Source: Dokdonella_A sp963775445 (GTDB taxonomy: Bacteria; Pseudomonadota; Gammaproteobacteria; Xanthomonadales; Rhodanobacteraceae). Taken from it: 64,000 nucleotides of DNA. The position numbers were made by a program, and so were the translations under genes. Location: the NCBI GenBank assembly GCA_963775445.1, contig CAVZIT010000006.1:496001-560000 (forward strand), given 5' to 3'. This document shows positions 20,612 to 28,509 of the stretch, piece after piece (positions within the stretch are counted from its first letter, which is position 1; each line of letters begins with the position of its first letter). Below the pieces are notes generated by a model. That model saw only the letters and a list, made by a program, of their open reading frames with translations, did no database searches and was not told the origin of the DNA.

Positions 20612-21150
20612 GTGTTCCGCTCGCCTCAGCGGCGAGCGGGCTACTTTTGGCATTGCCCCAAAAGTAGCCAAAAGGTCTAGTGGCCGGACACGGTGGCTGG
20701 TGTCGCAAGCGACACCAGCTGCCCTGCGCTTCTCGCCGCCGCCGGCCCTCGCGACAGCACATCCTTGTGCTGGCGCTCGGCGAATGCGATCCCTCGCATT
20801 CGCCCTTCGGGTATTCCCGACGGCGGCTGCGATGCTCGGCACCGCGTACGGCACCAACATCAAGAGCCGCCTCGATGTAGCGGCTGTGGCATTGCTTTTG
20901 ACGTTGGGTCCCGTAGGTGGCGGCGGGTGGCGGTCGGAAAAGCCCGCAGGGCGGCGCGAGGGATCGCGCCGATTCCGTCGCCAGCACATGGATGTGCTGT
21001 CGGCGGAACCCGGCCGCCGCCCGCAGACCTTCCGGGCAACGCTTTGAAGGCGCCGCCTCCGGGTGGCCCTCTCTTTGGTTACCTTTCTCTCGGCCAATCG
21101 AGAGAAAGTAGCCCGCTCGCCGCCGAGGCGAGCGGAACCTTTGCGACAGC
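20612..21150. repeat. Repeat element with about 38-base terminal inverted repeats
   Basis: The left end at 20612 reads GCTGTCGCAAGTGTTCCGCT and goes on through the palindromic CGCCTCAGCGGCGAGCGGGCTACTTTT. The complement of the right end (21113-21150) reads GCTGTCGCAAAGGTTCCGCT and then CGCCTCGGCGGCGAGCGGGCTACTTTC, differing at only a few positions. The interior holds several smaller inverted motifs (CCAAAAGTAGCC, AGAGAAAGT). Frames inside give low-complexity proline-, arginine- and cysteine-rich peptides with no domains, typical of a noncoding repeat. The whole gap 20544-21263 between pepQ and cydA is free of supported genes. It looks like a non-autonomous mobile or MITE-like element; no transposase is present. 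Confidence 0.75.
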
Positions 21151-21263
21151 GTTTCCCAAGACCAGAGCATCGAAGCACAAACAGCCGAGCGTGAACTCAG
21201 CGCCGCGGCAAGCGAAACCGTAAAATTCCTCCTCCCCTACAATGATGACCTGCGGAGGTCATC

Positions 21264-22646
21264 ATGCTCAACGCCGAGTTGCTCTCGCGAATCCAGTTCG
21301 GATTCGTGATGTCGTTTCATATCCTGTTCCCGGCGTTCACGATCGGGTTGGCGAGTTGGCTCGCGTTCCTCGAGGCGCTGTGGCTGAAGAAGCGCACGCC
21401 GCTGCTGCGCGATCTGTATTTCTTCTGGCTCAAGGTATTTGCCGGGTCGTTCGGCCTCGGCGTCGTATCCGGCATCGTCATGAGTTTTCAGTTCGGCACC
21501 AACTGGGCCGGCTTGTCGACGATCGCAGGTAACGTGCTTGGGCCGTTGCTCAATTACGAAGTACTGACCGCGTTTTTTCTCGAAGCGACGTTCCTCGGCG
21601 TCATGCTGTTCGGCTGGAACCGCGTCGGACACCGCACGCATTTCCTCGCAACCTGCGTGGTCGCACTCGGGACGCTCATATCGAGCTTCTGGATCCTTTC
21701 GGCGAACAGCTGGATGCAGACGCCGGCCGGCTACGCCATCGTCGACGGGGTGATCCATGCGACCAACTGGTGGGCGGCAATCTTCAATCCGTCGTTCCCA
21801 ACTCGCCTGGTGCACATGGTGCTCGCATGTTTTCTTTCGACTGCACTCGTGATCGGCGGCGTCTCGGCGGCGTATCTGCTGGCCGGGAATTGGCAGGACA
21901 AGGCGCGATTCATGCTGCGCTGCGCGGTTGCCTTCGTTGCGATCGTCATTCCACTGCAGATCATCGTCGGCGACATGTCCGGCCTCATCGTGCGCAAGTA
22001 CCAGCCGGCCAAGCTCGCTGCGATCGAAGCACGCTGGGATACCGCCCGCGGTGTTCCGCTGACGCTGTTCGCATGGCCGGACGAAAAACGCGAGAGCAAT
22101 GATTACGCGCTCGACGTTCCGCACCTTGGGAGCCTGATCCTCGCGCACAGCTGGAACGGCAAAGTGATCGGACTCAAGGATTTCGCGCCATCGGATCGCC
22201 CGCCGGTCAAGGAACCGTTCTTCGCATTCCGCATCATGGTCGGGCTCGGACTGCTGATGCTCGCGCTAGCCGTGGTCGGCCTGGTGCTGTGGCGGCGCGG
22301 CAGACTTTACCAGCGGCGCTGGTACCTGCGTTGGTGGATCGCGATGATGCCGGCGGGATTCATCGCGCTACTGACCGGCTGGTATGTCGCGGAAATCGGG
22401 CGCCAGCCGTGGGTCGTGTACGGCGTGCTGCGCACCGCCGATGCAGTCAGTCCGGTCCCGGGATCGAGCGTGCTCGCCTCGCTCATCACCTACATCATCG
22501 CCTACGTGATCCTGTTCGGTTTCGGCTCGTGGTATCTGCTCAAGGTGCTGCGCGACGGTCCGGGCCCGGCGCCACCGCGCTTCGGCGAAGGCCTGACGCC
22601 CTCGCGCCCGCTCGCCGTCGTCGATGATCACGGCGGGGAGCATTGA
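21264..22646 (+). CDS. cydA: Cyanide-insensitive cytochrome bd oxidase subunit I
   Basis: Quinol-binding subunit of a bd-type terminal oxidase in the inner membrane, which reduces O2 to water. It has 460 residues, starting MLNAELLSRIQFGFVMSFHI with the haem b595 ligand His near residue 19. Other features are SWLAFLEALWLKK, EVLTAFFLEATFLGVMLFGW, SSFWILSANSWMQTP, and the quinol region leading to GRQPWVVYGVLRTADAVSPVP. The short Q loop (total below 500 residues) marks the CioA class rather than the long E. coli CydA. Its stop is two bases from the cydB start. No cydX-like small gene was found after cydB. Confidence 0.95.
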   Translation: MLNAELLSRIQFGFVMSFHILFPAFTIGLASWLAFLEALWLKKRTPLLRDLYFFWLKVFAGSFGLGVVSGIVMSFQFGTNWAGLSTIAGNVLGPLLNYEVLTAFFLEATFLGVMLFGWNRVGHRTHFLATCVVALGTLISSFWILSANSWMQTPAGYAIVDGVIHATNWWAAIFNPSFPTRLVHMVLACFLSTALVIGGVSAAYLLAGNWQDKARFMLRCAVAFVAIVIPLQIIVGDMSGLIVRKYQPAKLAAIEARWDTARGVPLTLFAWPDEKRESNDYALDVPHLGSLILAHSWNGKVIGLKDFAPSDRPPVKEPFFAFRIMVGLGLLMLALAVVGLVLWRRGRLYQRRWYLRWWIAMMPAGFIALLTGWYVAEIGRQPWVVYGVLRTADAVSPVPGSSVLASLITYIIAYVILFGFGSWYLLKVLRDGPGPAPPRFGEGLTPSRPLAVVDDHGGEH

Positions 22647-22648
22647 GC

Positions 22649-23659
22649 ATGGATCTCGCAACCGTTCTCCCCGTGGTGTGGTTCCTGATTATCGGCTTCG
22701 CGATCCTGATGTATGTCGTGCTCGATGGTTTCGTGCTCGGCATCGGCATCCTCGCGCCGTTCGCCGACGACGCCGAACAGCAGGAACTCATGATGAACAC
22801 CGCCGCCCCGATCTGGGACGGCAACGAGACCTGGCTGGTGATGGGCGGCGCCAGTCTGATGGCGGCATTTCCGAAGGCCTACGCGCTGATCCTGTCGTCG
22901 CTGTACCTGCCTGTACTCGCGCTGCTGATCGCGCTGATCTTTCGCGGCGTCGCGTTCGAGTTCCGCTTTCGCGCGGGACGCACTCGGCGGATCTGGGCCA
23001 TTGCGTTCAATCTCGGATCGCTGATCGCGGCGTTCGCGCAGGGCCTGATGCTCGGCGCGATCATCGAAGGCATGCCGCTCAAGGGCGGCAAGTACCTGCA
23101 CGGCGCATTCGCGTGGTTCAGCCCGTTCTCGGTGCTCACCGGCATCGCGTTGATATTCGGTTACGCGTTGCTCGGCGCGACTTGGCTGGTGTTCAAGACC
23201 GAAGGGCGTCCGCAGCGCATCGCCCGCGACCTGACGCGTCCGCTGATGCTCGCGGTGATCGCGTTCATGCTGCTGGTCAGCGCGTGGCTGCCGTTTCTCG
23301 ATTCGAAGCTGATGCAGCGCTGGTTCACCTGGCCCAATTTCCTGTACCTGTCGCCACTGCCGCTGCTGGCTGTCATCACGGCCGCGTTGTTGTGGCGTGC
23401 GGTACTCAAGGATCGCGAAGTGGCGCCATTCGTCCTGGCGCTTTGCTTTTTCGCATTGGGATTCCTCGGCCTGGTCGCGGGCATGTGGCCGAATCTCGTG
23501 CCACCGTCGCTGAGCATCTGGGACGCGGCGTCGCCGCCATCGAGCCAGGGCTTCGTGCTGGTCGGCGCCGCGATCATGCTGCCCGCCGTGCTGTTCTACA
23601 CCGCCTATTCGTACCGCGTGTTTCGCGGCAAGGTACGCGCGGGCGAGGGTTATCACTAA
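22649..23659 (+). CDS. cydB: Cytochrome bd oxidase subunit II
   Basis: Structural partner of the preceding subunit, 336 residues and about eight to nine hydrophobic helices. The signature MYVVLDGFVLGIGILAPF comes early, followed by NTAAPIWDGNETWLVMGGASLMAAFPKAYA, which belongs to CioB/CydB. The ATG at 22649 is used; an upstream TTG adds two codons. The pair makes a two-gene operon. The absence of a third short gene fits the cyanide-insensitive subgroup, although small subunits are easily missed. Confidence 0.95.
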   Translation: MDLATVLPVVWFLIIGFAILMYVVLDGFVLGIGILAPFADDAEQQELMMNTAAPIWDGNETWLVMGGASLMAAFPKAYALILSSLYLPVLALLIALIFRGVAFEFRFRAGRTRRIWAIAFNLGSLIAAFAQGLMLGAIIEGMPLKGGKYLHGAFAWFSPFSVLTGIALIFGYALLGATWLVFKTEGRPQRIARDLTRPLMLAVIAFMLLVSAWLPFLDSKLMQRWFTWPNFLYLSPLPLLAVITAALLWRAVLKDREVAPFVLALCFFALGFLGLVAGMWPNLVPPSLSIWDAASPPSSQGFVLVGAAIMLPAVLFYTAYSYRVFRGKVRAGEGYH

Positions 23660-23686
23660 CCTGACTGGGGATTGCGCATGTGCACC

Positions 23687-23714
23687 AAAAAAGAGGCCTC
23701 CCGAAGGAGGCCTC
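23687..23714 (-). terminator. Rho-independent terminator for the large secreted protein gene
   Basis: GAGGCCTCC CGAA GGAGGCCTC is a perfect 9-base-pair stem with a four-base loop at 23693-23714. On the minus strand it is followed by a run of six T (23687-23692). It lies 25 bases after the stop of the minus-strand gene at 23739. It may also end transcripts arriving from cydAB on the other strand, though no T-run follows there. Confidence 0.9.
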
Positions 23715-23738
23715 TCAATGTGTCACGGCTGTTCGAAG

Positions 23739-26657
23739 TTACGGGTTTTCGAACCCGTTGACGAAGATCGTGTCGGTCGGCTCGCTGGAGCAGCCCTGCA
23801 CGCTGATGTCGTCGATATTCCAACCTAATGTACTGCCGAGGAGGCTGTCGCTGCCGAGTCGGAAGCGGAACTGCGCCTGGTGGCCGGCGTACGTCGACAG
23901 ATCGACCACTTCGTTGGTGTAGTCCTGCGTTCCGCACCACGCTTGCATGCCAGCCAGCGGATTACCGAAGCCGCTGCCGATTGCGCCGTCATACGGATCG
24001 GTTTCGAGCAATGTCCCCGGTACCTGCTCGAATGCGCCGCCATCGAGCGAGACCTCCAGCAGACCGCCGTCGTTGCAGCCGCCACTGGCGCCGCTGCTGA
24101 TGTTGCGGGCGTGCTCGAACTGGAACGTCAGGCCGTCAAGGTCGGTCGGTAGGGACACGGTGGGCGAAACGAGCCGCTGGTCGCCCACTGCCGACGGAAC
24201 ATCGGCATGCCATGCGTGGCTCCCGCTGAACGGATTCGAGGTACTGATCGCCCAGGTATCGGTGCCGACCGCAGCGCTGTGGGTCCAGCCGTTCGGGCCG
24301 CTCTCGACGTCGTCCATGAACACCGGCGTCAGCGTCGTGCCGACTGAACATTGACCCGGGCCGGCCTGCGTGATGAACGAGAACACCGCGCTCGCACCGT
24401 TGTCGCCGCAGACATTGAGCGCGGTCACGCGCCAGTAGAGCTGGGTGTTGGTCGGCAGCGCGGCCGTCGGCTGGTAGCTCGTCGCCCCCGTCACGGTGTC
24501 GGACAGGATCACGTTGGCGAACGATGCATCGGTCGCGATCTCGATCAGGTACGAGTTCGCCTGGTCCGAATCGGCCCAGGTGAAGGTCGGCTGGGTCGAG
24601 ACATTGGTCGCGCCATTGGCCGGTATCTGCAACGTCGTGGTCGGCGGGATTTCGGTCGCGACATCGACATCGAGCATCAGGTCGCGCACGGTCGCGCCGG
24701 ACGTCGCGCGCAGCGTGATCGTGTTAGGTCCCGGCGTCGCCGCGTCGGTCACGTCCAGATCGGCTTCGGTCGTGCCAGGCGGGATCACCGGGTTCACGGT
24801 GTAGCTGCCCGAGAATCCTGCCGGCAGGCCATCGCCAAAGCTCATGTCCACCGGGTCGTTGAAATCGCTGACCGAGCCGACCGTGATCTCCACCGGATCG
24901 AGAGTCCCGCTCGGGGCTGCGCACACGGACTGGGCGAGGTTGGTTGCGGTAACCGTGAATGTCGGCGTACCACACTGGTCGAACTTGAAAGAACCGATAC
25001 GCGTATCCCATTGGCCACCCGCAGGCTCGTACATGCCGGTGAACCAGAACGTGCAGCCATCGACCGGATCGACGCCCATGCCGTGGTAATCACCCCACCG
25101 GTCGAAATTGGTCTGCGAACTTCCGCCATCGACCAACACGTTTTCGCTCGTGGTCATGACGCCAAGTGGATCCGTGGCCAGACGGCCGACATAACGCAGG
25201 CTCGGGAAAACCGCGGGAGACGAGCGCGCGATGCTGTAGCCGAGCGCGATGTTGCCGGCGCTGTCCATGCCGAGCGCACCCATCCAGCGGCTGATCGTGC
25301 CGCCTGAATCGGCCGGCGAATAGGTGCCCTGCTGGTACAGCGTCCACGGATCGCTGGGTGTGTTGCGGCGCAACTCGAACCAGCGGATACCCGCGATGTT
25401 TTCGGTTTCGACCTGCGTGACGTGATTTCCGACGATCGATTCGTGGTCACCGAAGTTGCGATAGCCGAGCGGCACCATCGGTACTTCGAGCAACGGGTCG
25501 AGCGTCTGGCCGGTTCCGGGCTGGAAGATCGCGCCGAATCCTCCATCGGTAATCGTGAACTCCGAATCGAATTCGTCTTCCGGTATTTCGACGGGCCCGG
25601 TCAATGTGGTATTGGCCGGCGTCGCGAAATCGACGTGCATCGTGAACAGTTCCAGGAAATCATGGTTCGGATCGTTCGATCCCGGGTTGTTGCGCTCGTC
25701 GTCGTTGTCGCGGATGAAGATGCCCGGGCTGCCAACCGGAGGCGGTGTCGAGCCGAACACCGAAACCGGCGGCACCATCTGGAAGCCGAGGCCATTCAGA
25801 CGCGGTACCGATTCGCGTTGCAGCGTAGCCGGTGCCGCCACCAGCATTTGCTGGCGATCGAGCGCGTACACGGCCGGACCCTGGTTTGCTCCGACGTAAT
25901 AGGCATCGGGCCAGACGCCGTATTTCGGATAGTCCGGGAAGCCCGGAGTCGTGAAATCGTAGCGCGTCCAGGTGGTCGTCACCGGATTGTCGTCGGCGCT
26001 GATGTACACGCAAAGATTGTTTCCGGTCCCGGAGAATTCGGTCAGCACCCATCGATTGGCGAGTTGGTCATAGACCACGATGCCGTCGCCGAATCCGCTC
26101 GCACAAGCCCCGCCACTGCCCAGTCCATCGAGGTTGAATGGACCTGCCGCCACGCTGCCGTCACTGGTGTTGTAGATCTCGAATGTCGCGCCGCCACCGC
26201 CGTTGATCGATTGCACGTAGAAACCGCCGCCCACGTCGCCGTCCGGATCGGGCGGATAAACACCGGCGAATCCCTGGCCCTCGATGTTGACCAGCGGCGT
26301 CTCGAAATTGCGTTGGCCGCCACGGCCGCCGAACTCGCGCTGCAACTGGGCGAGGATGTCGATGCCTTGGGTGACCGGGTTGACCGGGCGCGGCGGATTG
26401 CGTTGCAGGTTTCCTTCGCCATGTAGCTGGCGCGGTATCTCGATAATCGGATCGCCCGGCTGCCACGCACGCACGATCGGACGCGTGCGCGCATCGAGGT
26501 AGAACTGCTGCGGAATCGAGGGTGGACTTACATAGTCCGCGCCACGTGATACCGGCACGTCGGCATGGCTGTTCTCCGCCGCGCTGACGGATACCGCCAT
26601 GGCGAAGCCTGTCGCCGCGGCAAATGCAAAAACGGCAGCATTGAATCCTGAATGCAT
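23739..26657 (-). CDS. Large secreted multidomain protein with C-terminal IFxNGFE motif
   Basis: The start at 26657 follows GGGGAGTAACTAC and begins MHSGFNAAVFAFAAATGFAMAV, a signal peptide probably cut after SVSAA. The precursor is 972 residues. Residues about 80-600 form a repeated beta structure with NFETPLVNIEGQGFAGVYPPD, PDYPKYGVWPDAYYVGANQG and a RWMGALGMDSAGNIALGYS tract, like surface proteins with a beta-propeller. A middle region precedes an FN3-like domain (TTLQIPANGATNVSTQPTFTW...), then a jelly-roll domain with GWTHSAAVGTDTWAIS and GWNIDDISVQGC. The last residues are TIFVNGFENP. The upstream open frame to 27071 runs through the next gene's region and is not used. Exported; function unknown. 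Confidence 0.82.
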   Translation of the reverse strand: MHSGFNAAVFAFAAATGFAMAVSVSAAENSHADVPVSRGADYVSPPSIPQQFYLDARTRPIVRAWQPGDPIIEIPRQLHGEGNLQRNPPRPVNPVTQGIDILAQLQREFGGRGGQRNFETPLVNIEGQGFAGVYPPDPDGDVGGGFYVQSINGGGGATFEIYNTSDGSVAAGPFNLDGLGSGGACASGFGDGIVVYDQLANRWVLTEFSGTGNNLCVYISADDNPVTTTWTRYDFTTPGFPDYPKYGVWPDAYYVGANQGPAVYALDRQQMLVAAPATLQRESVPRLNGLGFQMVPPVSVFGSTPPPVGSPGIFIRDNDDERNNPGSNDPNHDFLELFTMHVDFATPANTTLTGPVEIPEDEFDSEFTITDGGFGAIFQPGTGQTLDPLLEVPMVPLGYRNFGDHESIVGNHVTQVETENIAGIRWFELRRNTPSDPWTLYQQGTYSPADSGGTISRWMGALGMDSAGNIALGYSIARSSPAVFPSLRYVGRLATDPLGVMTTSENVLVDGGSSQTNFDRWGDYHGMGVDPVDGCTFWFTGMYEPAGGQWDTRIGSFKFDQCGTPTFTVTATNLAQSVCAAPSGTLDPVEITVGSVSDFNDPVDMSFGDGLPAGFSGSYTVNPVIPPGTTEADLDVTDAATPGPNTITLRATSGATVRDLMLDVDVATEIPPTTTLQIPANGATNVSTQPTFTWADSDQANSYLIEIATDASFANVILSDTVTGATSYQPTAALPTNTQLYWRVTALNVCGDNGASAVFSFITQAGPGQCSVGTTLTPVFMDDVESGPNGWTHSAAVGTDTWAISTSNPFSGSHAWHADVPSAVGDQRLVSPTVSLPTDLDGLTFQFEHARNISSGASGGCNDGGLLEVSLDGGAFEQVPGTLLETDPYDGAIGSGFGNPLAGMQAWCGTQDYTNEVVDLSTYAGHQAQFRFRLGSDSLLGSTLGWNIDDISVQGCSSEPTDTIFVNGFENP

Positions 26658-26778
26658 GTAGTTACTCCCCGGGGCGGTCCCGATCTGTACGGTTGATCCG
26701 GAAGAAAGTACGAAGAAAGTGCAAGGGGTCCCTAAGAATGCGGCGTGATGATCACGCGCGCTCGGTCTGAGGTCCGAT

Positions 26779-27696
26779 TCAATCATCATCCTCAGGCAGC
26801 TTGTCATCCTCGCCCAATAGCACGACTTGTTCAAGTACGACTTCACCGCTGGCGCTGGTGACGACGAGTCGTGAGTGCCCGTCGCCATAACGCGCGTGCG
26901 CGCTGCCACCACCTCCCGGACGTTTGTGGACTGTAAGACCGAAATTGGTGCTGAGCTTCCCTCCGCTCGACGCATCGAGCGTGATTCCCGCGAATGTCGG
27001 AACACCCATGATGATGCGACCGCTTGCGGTCCGGATCCTGCTGATTCCACTCCAGCGTCTTCCGAGCGCAACGGCGCGAATCTGGCCGCTGTCGCTTTGC
27101 AGTTCGAGGCGTCCGCGCGACGAAGCGACGATTTCGCCGGAGGTGGTTGTCGCCTGGATCGAACCGTTGCGGCGACCGACCTTGATGCGATCGGCCCCGG
27201 TCGTCAGCGCAAGGGCCTCTGCGCCGGGCACGAACACCGCCATGTCGAGTCGCCCGCGCGTCGCCGGATCGACACCCTTTGCGTACCCGACTTCAATATG
27301 CAACGTGCCACCCTCGCGCCGCACGTGCAGCCGGAGCGGGGCGAACGTCGGCGCGAGACGCTGGATCACCGCATGGATACCGACCGCGTTTTCATCCTGT
27401 CCCTTTACCGTGATCGTACCGTAGCTGTTGACGATCGAAACGCGCTGGATATCCTTGCCGAGATCGAATTCCCGGTCGGTGCGTTCGACCTGCAAAGCGG
27501 CGTTGTGCTCCGGAGTCGGCTTTCTCGCCGGCGCTGCGCACCCGGCTGTGAACAGGATCGCCATGCCGACGATCAGAGCGAACCGGCCTGCGAGCCTTGC
27601 GCGTGCCATGCGCATGCAATCGTGCTTCGTCGATCGATCCCATACGGCCGGGTGCCGAACAGCACGCGCGCGACTGCGGTAATTCGATATCCGCAT
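26779..27696 (-). CDS. DUF4097-type lipoprotein
   Basis: A 305-residue protein with a lipobox (MAILFTAGC) and then a repetitive beta domain of the DUF4097 kind: RVSIVNSYGTITVKGQDENAV, TTSGEIVASSRGRLELQSDSGQIRA and IRTASGRIIMGVPTFAG. It ends in an acidic tail (EDDKLPEDDD). The start is not certain. GAGGAGGAG sits nine bases before ATG 27696, while the later ATG 27615 gives a more ordinary, shorter signal peptide beginning MRMARARLAGRF. Predicted attachment is to the outer membrane, facing the periplasm; the function is unknown. It lies 121 bases upstream of the secreted protein gene. Confidence 0.75.
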   Translation of the reverse strand: MRISNYRSRARAVRHPAVWDRSTKHDCMRMARARLAGRFALIVGMAILFTAGCAAPARKPTPEHNAALQVERTDREFDLGKDIQRVSIVNSYGTITVKGQDENAVGIHAVIQRLAPTFAPLRLHVRREGGTLHIEVGYAKGVDPATRGRLDMAVFVPGAEALALTTGADRIKVGRRNGSIQATTTSGEIVASSRGRLELQSDSGQIRAVALGRRWSGISRIRTASGRIIMGVPTFAGITLDASSGGKLSTNFGLTVHKRPGGGGSAHARYGDGHSRLVVTSASGEVVLEQVVLLGEDDKLPEDDD

Positions 27697-27788
27697 CGAA
27701 ACAATCTCCTCCTCATTCGTCATTGCGCGTGCGCCGAATGCCTTTTTCGCGTGTGAGTGCCGTGGTCATGAACGAAGCGCATGCCCGT

Positions 27789-28127
27789 CTATTCGTAAAA
27801 GATGAAGAACGCCGCCACCACGATGAACGCGAATCCAACCAGATGATTCCAGCGCAATGTCGTGCCGAGATAGGTGCACGAGAACACGACGAACACCGAC
27901 AGCGTGATGATTTCCTGGATGGTCTTCAACTGCGCCGGATTGTAGACCGCATAGCCGATGCGGTTCGCCGGAACCTGCAGGCAGTATTCGAAGAACGCAA
28001 TGCCCCAGGCCACGAGGATGACGAGCGCGAGCGGTCGGTCGGTGAATTTGAGGTGCCCATACCAGGCGAATGTCATGAACACGTTCGAGCCGACCAGCAA
28101 CAGGATCGGCGCAAGATAATTCCACAT
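27789..28127 (-). CDS. DUF486 (DMT-like) small membrane protein
   Basis: A 112-residue inner-membrane protein with four hydrophobic helices: LAPILLLVGSNVFMTFAWYG, ALVILVAWGIAFFEYCLQVP, IQEIITLSVFVVFSCTYLG and LVGFAFIVVAAFFIFYE. The segments FAWYGHLKF and RIGYAVYNPAQLKTIQE match the DUF486 family, which resembles half of a drug/metabolite transporter. The ATG at 28127 is preceded by GGAGCAGACC. The substrate is unknown. The open frame upstream of this Met crosses the repeat region and has no support. Confidence 0.9.
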   Translation of the reverse strand: MWNYLAPILLLVGSNVFMTFAWYGHLKFTDRPLALVILVAWGIAFFEYCLQVPANRIGYAVYNPAQLKTIQEIITLSVFVVFSCTYLGTTLRWNHLVGFAFIVVAAFFIFYE

Positions 28128-28220
28128 GGTCTGCTCCGGCGTTTGGCCAGCCCATGGTAGCGGTTGCGAGTGCCGCGACAACGGTGGCGCGTGCGCTGCT
28201 GCAAGTGATTGCTCGAACTT

Positions 28221-28420
28221 CAGCCTGTTGCCGTTCGCCTTGAGCGCAGGCGCGGAGTGCCGAAATCGAAGGGAACCGAGCGCCAAGTGCTTCCACTTCG
28301 CTTGCCGAAGCACGCTGCGCCTGTCTTGACACTTGTCGAACGGCGCAGCCTGTTGTCGTTCGCCCTGAGCGTAGGCGCGTAGCGCCGAAGTCGAAGGGAA
28401 TCGAGCGCCAAGTGCTTCGA
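28221..28420. repeat. Two direct copies of a 75-base intergenic repeat
   Basis: Copy one, 28221-28295, starts CAGCCTGTTGCCGTTCGCC; copy two, 28346-28420, starts CAGCCTGTTGTCGTTCGCCC. Both go on through GCCGAAxTCGAAGGGAAxCGAGCGCCAAGTGCTTC with few differences, offset by 125 bases. They occupy the 382-base gap between the DUF486 and ybbP genes, where no coding frame is supported. A degenerate third copy is near 9439. The family (TTCGCCCTGAGCG with GTCGAAGGG) looks like a dispersed intergenic repeat. Confidence 0.8.
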
Positions 28421-28509
28421 CTGCGCTGGTTGACGCAAGCTACGCCAAGAACGAGCAGATGGTCTCATCTGAAATTCCACACGGATCAGCGAGCGGCAAA
28501 GCCTGGCCG

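Noticed and set aside
20540..21223. Several open frames on both strands in the repeat between pepQ and cydA
   Set aside because: They lie in the inverted-repeat element and translate to low-complexity sequence. Similar products are often wrongly annotated from such repeats.
22628..23656. 342-residue minus-strand frame antisense to cydB
   Set aside because: cydB on the plus strand is clear. The antisense product is Arg/Gln/His-rich with no family.
23660..23686. cydX-like small subunit after cydB
   Set aside because: No small open frame with a membrane helix lies between cydB and the terminator.
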